Assembly: GCA_020205615.1 (NCBI GenBank)
Contig: JAINUW010000625.1
Coordinates: forward strand, 310,001 to 374,000
Length of the DNA: 64,000 bases
Direction of reading: 5' to 3'
Origin: Panax quinquefolius
Taxonomy: Eukaryota; Streptophyta; Magnoliopsida; Apiales; Araliaceae
Shown here: in pieces, positions 55,331 through 64,000 of the stretch
Numbering within the stretch: position 1 is the stretch's first letter
How the letters are laid out: every line of letters starts with the position of its first letter
Program-made: the position numbers and the translations under genes
The notes under the pieces: generated by a model
The model's input: the letters and a program-made list of their open reading frames with translations, nothing else
What the model was told of the DNA's origin: nothing
Databases searched by the model: none

Positions 55331-57070
55331 CTCGTTTTATTTGGTTATTATCGAGAGATTCGTGGAAGGATTTTCTCGAATCGCTACTCCATTAACTCGG
55401 TGACTCGAGAAAGATACAAAGTTCAGTTGGAGCGAAGAATGTGAGAAGAGTTTTCAAGAACTCAAGAGGAGACTCATTTCAGCACCTATTCTGACAATAC
55501 CATCTGGCTCGGAGGGATTTGTCATCTACAGTGATGCTTCGGGCAAAGGGTTGGGATGTGTTCTCATGCAACATGGGAAAGTCATAGCCTATGCCTCACG
55601 ACAACTCAAAGAATATGAGAGGAATTATCCTACTCATGATCTAGAGTTAGCAGCTGTTGTCTTCGCACTAAAGATTTGGAGGCATTACTTGTATGGGGAG
55701 AAAGTGGAGATCTTTACGGATCATAAAAGCCTCAAATATTTCTTCACTCAAAAGGAACTCAACATGCGACAACGACGTTGGCTTGAACTATTGAAAGATT
55801 ATGATCATACCATCCAATACCATCCTGGAAAAGCGAACGTGGTAGCTGACGCATTGAGTAGAAGATCATATGCGGGTACGAGTGAAATATTGTCAACGCA
55901 AAGGCCCATTTTGTATGACTTGCAAAGGATGGAGATAGAGATAAAGACTCCAGGGACCCACGTGATGATGGCGAATATACGAGTAGAATCGACTTTAATT
56001 GATAAAATTAAAGCTGCTCAAGTTACAGATCTGGAGTTGATGCGTATGAGGAAGAAAGTGCAAGAAGGTGCTATGACGGAAGCAAGAATCGATGAAGAAG
56101 GAATACTTCGAGTCAACTCCAGACTTTGTGTTCCTAACGACCCTGATTTAAAGTATAAAATCATGATGGTAGCGCATAACACACCGTTTGCAATCCATCC
56201 TGGGAGTACCAAAATGTATCATGATATTCGTCATACATTTTGGTGGAGCAATATGAAGAGAGAGATAGCGTCGTTTATCTCAAGGTGTCTAACGTGTCAA
56301 TGAGTCAAGGTAGAGCATCAAGTACCAAATGGTCCATTGAAACCACTTGAAATTCCAGAATGGAAGAGGGAGCACATTACCATGGATTTCGTTACCAGTC
56401 TTCCCAAAGTTTCTCAAGGCATAGATGCGATTTGGGTCATTGTTGATAGATTGACCAAGTCTGCTCATTTCTTATCGATACGAGAAACTTATACACTTGA
56501 ACCTCTTGCTCATATGTACATAAACGAGGTTGTAAGATTGCATGGTATGCCAGTATCCATAGTTTCTGATCGAGATACAAGATTCACTTCAAGATTTTGG
56601 GTTAGTTTGCAAAAAGCTATGGGCACGGATTTACGATTTAGCTCGGCATATCATCCTTAGACGGATGGGCAGTCGGAGAGGACGATTCAAACTCTTGAAG
56701 ATCTATTAAGACTCTGTGTCCTTGACTTCAAGGGAAGTTGGGACATGTTTTTACCATTGGTGGAGTTTTCCTACAACAATAGTTATCAAACAAGTATTGG
56801 AATGGCTCCATTCGCAGCGTTGTATGGAAGAAAGTGTCGTTCTCTAGTATGCTGGGATGAGGTGGGTGAAGCAACGTTGTTGGGACCGGAGTTGGTACGT
56901 ATGACTACAGAAAAGATTCAAATGATCCGACAACGTATAAAAACCTCACAAGATCGACAAAAGAGTTATGCTGATCTTCATCGAAAGGACGTGGAATTCG
57001 ATATAGGAGATCATGTATTGTTACGTGTTGCTCCATGGAAAGGAGTTACGAGATTTGGAAAGAGAGGAAA
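55331..57070 (+). pseudogene. rnh-int: D2 RNase H and integrase, cut by E
   Basis: From 55551 one frame: [47 protein letters not shown]; integrase zinc domain [16 protein letters not shown] with RCLTCQ then TGA (56301, CGA in relatives); [24 protein letters not shown] then TAG (56658, CAG in relatives), [10 protein letters not shown] with the Glu, [27 protein letters not shown], where E begins. Triad residues are all present. The first part (55331-55550) with [15 protein letters not shown] is frame-shifted. Confidence 0.9.
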
Positions 57071-58190
57071 TGTAAGACCCCGAATTTTATGAAATAAAAG
57101 TATTCAATTTTTTTTTTAATTACTATTCATGAGTTACTATTCACGAGTTACTATTCACGAGTTACTATTCATGAGTTACTATTCACGAGTTACTATTCAC
57201 GAGTACTATTCATGAAGTATGATAATTTTTTTTCGTAAGAAGGCATTACTCAATAATTGTTACAAGAATTATTAATTCAATATTTTATTTTATTGATTCA
57301 ATAATTGCTACGTTGATATTTTATATTATTGTTGTTTCAATAATTGTCACAACACAAAGATTTTCCATTATCAGAGCAATAATTCATATTATCCGAATAA
57401 TATTATTGGATAACATTATTGGCAATGCCTAGAAAGTTCGTCTAAGGAGAGGTTTGGTCACCTAATTGCTGGCCAAGAAGTGAGAGATCCTTATTGGAAA
57501 GCCCCTCTTTCCTCGAACGGCACGGTTGCCAAGATCTTTGTGATTCTCGTAATATTATTTGTGAATAATTAATTATTGATTTATATGATGAGGAAAATAT
57601 TGATTTTATGTGGATATAGATGGAGAAAATTTTAATGTGACAATTGTTGAAAATTAATATTTTATCTTTTTCGATAAAATAATTCATTTAAATATATTAT
57701 TTTAATAATATATTAACGGTGATATTTTTATAATGAATGTGGGATATATGAGTATATGAGGAGGAAGAGTATTTTGTGGCATTAAATGTTTAAACACATG
57801 TTTTGTGTGTTGGTGGATCCATTTCTTGAATCGAAAATTGATTATAATCGTAAAATCGACTGTTTGTGAATTTCCGTCAATTTCTATTTGGAATTTGGAA
57901 AAACTTTCTTCTGCAAAGTTGTAGAGAATTGAATTTCCTATAAAAAGTTGCGAGATTCGAATTTTCCGATAAAAGAGCTATTTATTGTGAATTATTGAAG
58001 TTTTAGATATCTCGGGTGTGAATTGATTTTTGGAGTTTAAATTATTTTTGTTAGAAAAACGTTTTTGTATTTTTTGGACATCATTAACATGTGTGGCTAG
58101 TGTTTTTGACCAAAAGGTGGGCTAAGGAAAATTTGTATAATTATATTAATATTATATTCAATTTTCGCTTTGGTGTTCTAAGCAATTTCC

Positions 58191-58200
58191 TATAAATAGG
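58191..58200 (+). promoter_or_regulatory. TATA box of E 5' LTR
   Basis: CTATAAATAG followed by GTGCTTAGGTTAGAATTG as in B. Confidence 0.77.
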
Positions 58201-58379
58201 TGCTTAGGTTAGAATTGAAAATCACACCGTAAATCAAGTTTTTCTCTCTATATTATCGAGCGTATTCTTGTGAGTATTTTGAGTATACTTTGAGTATTGC
58301 TATATACGGTGCAAGTTCGATTCAAATAAGTTATTCTAGTCGAAAGTACCGCTTCTTTTCGAGGTAAGGGATAGTAAAA

Positions 58380-59340
58380 GGATTTTAAGGGTTATTATGT
58401 TTTTAGTTTCGAAATTTTTTGAACCTTCAAAATTCTGGAAAAATTTGAAATGATATTTTGATGAGTTTTAGAGTGTGTCCAAAAATGGCGATTTTTGGAT
58501 GTATAGATTAGAGTTATGGATTTTATGAGAAAAGACTATTTTAAAAGTAACTATTTATAACTCCTTGTGATTAACTCCAAAATTGATGAAATTTTTATTG
58601 GGAGTACATCTATATAATATCAGTATACCGTGTAAATTTTAGAATTTTTGGACAAAAGTATAATTTATGATAAATGTTTAAATATTCGGTGGTTTTGGCC
58701 ATATGAAAAATAGTAAATGAATTTTTAAAATTTAGAAAAATATATGTTCAATATGGGACTATGTTATGCTAAATCCCAGAAAAGAAATATTTTTGGAACA
58801 GATTTGGTATTTTTCATGAAAATGTTCTAGTTATGAGTAAATGAATTAAATATGTTATGTGAAGTAAGAAAATTGGAAAATATGATTTATTGGTTTGGAG
58901 AATCGTATATGAGGTATATGCAGATTTTTGATGAGTGTTTTGGTTATTGGTGATGAAATCTTATGAGTTTGGCATTTTAGGATGATTAAATGCATTTATT
59001 AGTAAAGTATAAACAATTAAAATAAATTATTTATAAGTTTTAGAAATGATTAAAATATTATTGTAATATTAATAATATTAGATTATGAGATTTCTAAGTG
59101 ATTTATAACATTTGGATTAAGGTGTTATAAATATGGATATGAATTTTATTATGAAACTTTATCTTTACGTGTCGAGGTTACTACGCACGATACTAAGACT
59201 ATGTAAGAACACGGGTACTATTCACGACAAATTGGTTTCTTCTTTGACCAAATTATCGTTGATTTATGAATCTTACTCTTGAAATTAAAACTATGTTTTG
59301 ATTATATTGTTTTTATATAACATTCTTATAACCCTAATGA
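58380..59340 (+). other. E-specific LTR block
   Basis: About 960 bp between the donor-like site and the hairpin array, repeated in the 3' LTR at about 62665-63640 with very few differences. No ORF. AT-rich with motifs such as TTATAACTCCTTGTG and TAGAATTTTTGGACAAA. Confidence 0.75.
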
Positions 59341-59344
59341 TAAT

Positions 59345-59915
59345 ATATTTCTTCGACTTGAGTGTAAAGATGGGTAGATTATTGGTACGATCGTGACTAT
59401 AGGTTCTCTTTGGCCAAGAGTGCAAAAGTTGAATTGTTGATTTGGTATGATCATGACCATTGAATTTACAATTGAATATTTTTAGCTTAAGTGCAAAGGT
59501 GAATTGATCAACATGGTTATAATTATTGTTATATAACTTCGAAATGATTATGTATTTCTTTGATATATGAATATCTTTGGCTCGTTGTGCAAAGATGACT
59601 TGTTGATGAATATCTTTGCTTTTGTAGTCAAAAAGATGAATTATTGATGAATATCTTTTTGCTCGTAATGCAAAGATGACTGTTGTTGAATATCTTTAGC
59701 CTGTAGTAAAAAGATGAATTATTGATGAATATCTTTGGCTCAGAATGCAAAGATGACTTTCATTGATGAATATCTTTAGCTTGTAGTGTAAAGATGAATC
59801 TGTTGATGAATATCTTTTGGCCGTGGTGCAAAAAGATGAATTTATTAGTATGATTATGAACATGAACCGTGATTTGGTATAACCATGATCTTTGATGTTT
59901 CGTGTAAAGACAAGT
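59345..59915 (+). repeat. Hairpin array, E 5' LTR (seven clear units)
   Basis: From 59565 to 59845 seven units about 40 bp apart with arms ATCTTTG/CAAAGAT or variants and loops such as GCTCGTTGTG; three more diverged ones lie at 59345-59500. It is the longest such array in the window. The second copy begins near 63640 and runs off the window. Confidence 0.87.
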
Positions 59916-61015
59916 GATGAAAATTATCTTTGTCTTGGATGAGGAAAGGAATTTAGAACTACAATTACGATTGAAGTTATACACGTGATTGTGGGACAGG
60001 AATTGTTGATTGATGTTACGAGGATAAAACATTGTTGGTGGACTTTTAACATGGAGAAGATAATAGATTTTTATGGTCTATTTGACTCTTCTAATGGATC
60101 GCTTCGTTCTACCGCAACTATGGTTGAAAAGTTTTATCATCTACCATATGTTCTAAATCTCCGATTTATTATCGATGAGGACTATTGATAATTTATTTAT
60201 CTTTAGTCATAATATTCTTTATCGAGCTAGTTGTGCTCTCACCTTTTGTTTCACAATTCCTTTCGTGTAATAAAAGTGTAGTTGGGTCGAGCGAGGGATA
60301 ACAAGGGAATAGAATCGGTGGTTTATAGTTGTTGAGGTTCTCCCTAAAGAGTATGGAAATAATTTTATTGAGGACTTTAGTGTGTGTTGTATTTTATACA
60401 TCATTTAATAGTTATTTTTGGTGAATTAAATAGGGTGAGGCTAACCCAACTTTGGAAGGGTGTTTTGTCACTATCATACAAGATGTCTAATGACATACAA
60501 ACTCGTGTTATCATAAGATATGGTTGTGCTCATCCAATTTGTCGAGTATATTTACAAGCACTACCTATATAATCTTGGTGTTTTGTTTGGAGTATAATAC
60601 CCAAATAGAGACAAAGTGGAGATAATGATATGTCAAGAGAAGACTCACCATTGGGAAGAATATGATAGTAATCTTCTCATTTTTCTTTGGGGTCTATTGG
60701 GTCAACCAAGGATAATTTCGCGTGGCCATATGATATCTACCATAACCTAAAATCATGGCCTCCCATGTACGAAGGTTTCCTTGAGCACTTCCCAAAGATT
60801 CTAATTTCTAAAACAGCTTTTTGACTATACCTTTATATAAGGTGTCATTGTGACGTACGGTTGATTGGTATATATTTGTATCCAAACTCACAAAGATATG
60901 TGTTGTTGTATTTGCACGACAATTGTTGTAATAAAGTTGTAGTTGTTTTTCGTACCATATATTTGGCGACTCAAAATGAGTTGGATGGAATGGACCTATT
61001 TTGGGGTCGTTACAT

Positions 61016-61028
61016 TTGGTATCGTAGC
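61016..61028 (+). other. Primer binding site of E
   Basis: TTGGTATCGTAGC one base after the LTR end; related to the B variant and more diverged from initiator-Met than D1. Confidence 0.75.
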
Positions 61029-61330
61029 TTAGGATATGATCTCTCCGGAGATCGGGATTAGAACTAGGAGGGAGAGATGAGTAAATCCTTCGCTAGTGTG
61101 TCCTACCTAAGCTTATTTGTTGGTCGTCATCATAATATCGGATATTATGTGATATGTTAATTTGTTAAATTAACCCTTGTTTTGAAGTCAGATTCTAGAA
61201 TGATATCTCCGAAATACAGGAGATGAGCAATGGAGAAATCACGATGATGGGGAGATAGAATCAAATGAAAACAAGGTATTCTCAACTCTTTGAAATACTA
61301 GGTACGTAAATTTTTGGGACGAAATTTCAT
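61029..61330 (+). pseudogene. E interior: leader, gag start fused to chromodomain tail
   Basis: Leader matches B/F (GTGTCCTACCTAAGC); CCCTTGTTTTGAAGTCAG ends at 61191 as an acceptor-like site. ATG at about 61200 aligns with the gag start and about 50 bp of gag follows. Near 61235 the sequence jumps to the chromodomain end (GGAGATAGAATCAAATG aligns with GGGAGTTAGAATCTGAG of D1), then GGGACGAAATTTCATAAG. Nothing between gag codon ~15 and the chromodomain survives. Confidence 0.85.
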
Positions 61331-61343
61331 AAGAGGGGGAGAT
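61331..61343 (+). other. Polypurine tract of E
   Basis: AAGAGGGGGAGAT directly before the 3' LTR. Confidence 0.88.
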
Positions 61344-64000
61344 TGTAAGACCGAATTTTATGAAATAAAAGAATTCAATTTTTTTAATTACTATTCATGA
61401 GTTACTATTCACGAGTTACTATTCACGTTACTATTACTATTCACGAAGTTACTATTCATGAGTTACTATTCACGAGTTACTATTCACTATTCAGTACAAT
61501 TCATGAAGCATGATATTTTTTTTTCGTAAGAAGGCATTACTCAATAATTATTAAAGAATTATTGCTTAATATTTTATTTTATTGATTCAATAATTGCTAC
61601 GTTGATATTTTATATTATTGTTGTTTCAATAATTGTCACGATACAAGATTTTCCATTATCTGAGCAATAATTCATATTATCCGAATAATATTATTGGATA
61701 ACATTATTGGCAATGCCTAGAAAGTTACTCAAGGAGAGGTTTGGTCACCTAATCATGCGCCAAGAAGGAGAGATCCTTATCGAAAAGCCCCTTTCTCGAG
61801 GAACTACCACGGTTGCAAAAGATCTTGTGATTCTGTAATATTATTTGTGAATAATTAATTATTGATTTATATGATGAGTAAAATATTTATTTTATGTGGA
61901 TATAGATGGAGAAAATTTTTAATGTGACAATTGTTGAAAATTAATATTTTATCTTTTTCTGATAAAATAATTCATTTAAATATATTATTTTAATAATATA
62001 TTAACGGTGATATTTTTATAATGAATGTGGGATATATGAGTATATGAGGAGGAAGAGTATTTTTGTGGCATTAAATGTTTAACACATGTTTTGTGTGTTG
62101 GTGGATCCATTTCTTGACCGAAAATTGATTATAGACTGTAAAATCGACCGTTTGTGAATTTCGGACAATTTCTATTTGGAATTTGGAAAAACTTTCTTCT
62201 GCAAAGTTGTAGAGAATTGAATTTCCTATAAAAAGTTGCGAGATTCGAATTTTCTGATAAAAGAGCTATTTATTGTGAATTATTGAAGTTTTGAGATATC
62301 TCGGGTGTGAATTGATTTTTGGAGTTTAAATTATTTTTGTTAGAAAAACGTTTTTGTATTTTTTTGGACATCATTAACATGTGTGGCTGGTGTTTTTGAC
62401 CAAAAGGTGGGCTAAGGAAAATTTGTATAATTATATTAATATTATATTCAATTTTTCGCTTTGGTGTTCTAAGCAATTTCCTATAAATAGGTGCTTAGGT
62501 TAGAATTGAAAATCACATTTAAATCAAGTTTTCTCTCTATATTATCGAGCGTATTCTTGTGAGTATTTTGAGTATACTTTGAGTATTGCTATACGGTGCA
62601 AGTTCGTTTCAAATAAGTTATTCTAGTCAGAAGTACTGTTCTTTTGAGGTAAGGGATAGTAAAGGATTTTAAGGGTTATTATGTTTTTAGTTTCGAAATT
62701 TTTCTGAACCTTCAAAAATTCTGGAAAAATTTGAAATGATATTTTGATGAGTTTTAGAGTGTGTCCAAAATGGCGATTTTTGGATGTATAGATTAGGAGT
62801 TATGGATTTTATGAGAAAAGACTATTTTAAAAGTAACTATTTATAACTCCTTGTGATTAACTCCAAAATTGATGAAATTTTTATTGGGAGTACATCTATA
62901 TAATATCAGTATACCGTGTAAATTTCAGAATTTTTGGACAAAAGTATAATTTATGATAAATGTTTAAATATTCGGTGGTTTTGGCCATATGAAAAATAGT
63001 AAATGAATTTTTAAAATTTAGAGAAAAATATATGTTCAATATGGGACTATGTTATGCTAAATCCCAGAAAAGAAATATTTTTGGAATAGATTTGGTATTT
63101 TCATGAAAATATTCTAGTTATGAGTAAATGAATTAAATATGTTATGTGAAGTAAGAAAATTGGAAAATATGATTTATTGGTTTCGGAGAATCATATATGA
63201 GGTATATGCAGATTTTTGATGAGTGTTTTGGTTATTGGTGATGAAATCTTATGAGTTTGGCATTTTAGGATGATTAAATGCATTTATTAGTAAAGTGTAA
63301 ACAATTAAAATAAATTATTTATAAGTTTTAGAAATGATTAAAATATTATTGTAATATTAATAATATTAGATTATGAGATTTCTAAGTGATTTATAACATT
63401 TGGATTAAGGTGTTATAAATATGGATATGAATTTTATTATGAAACTTTATCTTTTCGTGTCGAGGTTACTTACGCACGATATGCAGACTATGTAAGAACA
63501 CGGGTACTATTCACGACAAATTGGTTTCTTCTTTGACCAAATTATCGTTGATTTATGAATCTTACTCTTGAAATTAAAACTATGTTTTGATTATATTGTT
63601 TTTATATAACATTCTTATAACCCTAATGATAATATTTCTTCGACTTGAGTGTAAAGATGGGTAGATTATTGGTATGATCGTGACTATAGGTTCTCTTTGG
63701 CCCGAGAGAGCAAAAGTTGAATTGTTGACTGGTATGATCATGATCATTGAATTTACAATTGAATATTTTTAGCTTAAGTGTAAAGGTGAATTGATCAACA
63801 TGGTTATAATTATTGTTATATAAATTCTGAAATGATTATGTATTTCTTTGATATATGAATATCTTTGGCTCGTTGTGCAAAGATGACTTGTTGATGAATA
63901 TCTTTGCTTTTGTAGTGCAAAGATGAATTATTGATGAATATCTTTTGCTCAGAATGCAAAGATGACTGTTGTTGAATATCTTTAGCCAGTAGTGCAAAAG
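61344..64000 (+). repeat. E 3' LTR, first 2.66 kb
   Basis: Near-copy of 57071 onward: 14-bp array 61388-61508, U3 core about 61711-61805, TATA box 62481-62490, donor-like site (intron start 62649), E-specific block, hairpin array from about 63640. Long AT stretches match the 5' LTR exactly. Confidence 0.9.

Larger units (their letters stand above)
39887..57070 (+). mobile_element. D2: gypsy element split by D1 and interrupted by E
   Basis: Plus strand: 5' LTR in two pieces (39887-41429 and 51708-52655) around D1, primer site, gag, protease, reverse transcriptase, RNase H and integrase up to 57070, where E is inserted. The remainder is outside the window. All catalytic domains are present, damaged by stops and a few shifts. 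Because D1 and E both sit in it, D2 is the older element. Confidence 0.88.
57071..61014 (+). repeat. E 5' LTR
   Basis: TGTAAGACCCCG to GGGGTCGTTACA. Order: 14-bp array right at the start (57119-57217), U3 core about 57423-57515, a long stretch matching the B LTR up to TATA box 58191-58200 and donor-like GAGGTAAGG (intron start 58364), a roughly 960-bp block not found in B (58380-59340), hairpin array 59345-59915, terminus. Homologous to B in the promoter but rearranged. Confidence 0.88.
57071..64000 (+). mobile_element. E: giant-LTR element with a 329-bp interior (right end outside window)
   Basis: 5' LTR 57071-61014 (3.94 kb), interior 61015-61343, 3' LTR from 61344 to beyond the window. 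The interior keeps a primer site, leader, acceptor-like site, about 50 bp of gag, the last part of a chromodomain and the polypurine tract, and lacks everything else. It is an internally deleted, non-autonomous gypsy derivative inserted in the integrase gene of D2. The left flank is GGAAA; the right target copy is not in the window. Confidence 0.88.

Noticed and set aside
59565..59845. tRNA or miRNA gene cluster from repeated hairpins
   Set aside because: Arms are only about 7 bp, no cloverleaf or acceptor end is visible, and the array sits in an LTR; kept as a repeat.
60384..60572. Small ORF near the E LTR end
   Set aside because: It lies within the LTR in AT-rich DNA, with no motif; chance frame.

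Overview
The window is plant nuclear DNA made almost entirely of nested LTR retrotransposons; I see no host gene, no rRNA or tRNA gene, and nothing bacterial. The evidence for a plant is the set of Ty3/gypsy chromovirus polyproteins (CCHC knuckles, DTGS protease, FIDD reverse transcriptase, RNase H, HHCC/DDE integrase, then a chromodomain). Initiator-Met-type primer sites (TTGGTATCAAAGC and variants), long AT-rich LTRs with CTATAAATAG promoters, and 5-bp target duplications agree. The chromodomain after integrase and the motif set fit the Tekay/Del clade. I would guess an angiosperm with a large, heavily methylated genome, but cannot name a species.

I sort the elements into six families, A to F. 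Left to right: (1) 1-1350, leader and start of gag of an A element on the minus strand, including an extra ORF ahead of gag. (2) 1351-13811, one A LTR split by the complete element B1 (3663-13337, minus, TSD GGTTA). (3) 13812-15122, A pol remnant (minus). (4) 15124-25527, element C (plus), 5'-truncated, essentially non-coding, carrying solo LTR B2 (18320-20922, TSD TTGTA). (5) 25528-26791, unclassified repeat-like DNA. (6) 26792-39886, element F (minus), split in its reverse transcriptase by the complete element B3 (27909-37514, plus, TSD CTWAT). (7) 39887-57070, element D2 (plus), whose 5' LTR is split by the complete element D1 (41430-51702, TSD ATCTT). (8) From 57071, element E (plus) inserted in the integrase of D2, with a 3.94-kb LTR, a 329-bp interior and a second LTR running off the window.

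D1 carries every domain of an autonomous element, though the sequence as given breaks the frames. B1 and B3 share the same loss of reverse transcriptase and RNase H cores and an altered protease site, so B must have spread in trans; F, with nearly the same leader and gag and a full pol, is a candidate helper. E has almost no interior and C no usable coding sequence. LTRs of B, D and E share modules: phased GAATATTC sites (B, D), a conserved U3 core, a TATA box, a 14-bp tandem array and an array of short hairpins. A splice-donor-like site after the promoter and an acceptor-like site just before gag suggest that the leader, including the primer site, is an intron. Many small differences between copies are indels at CG or CHG sites, so part of the apparent decay may be consensus error.
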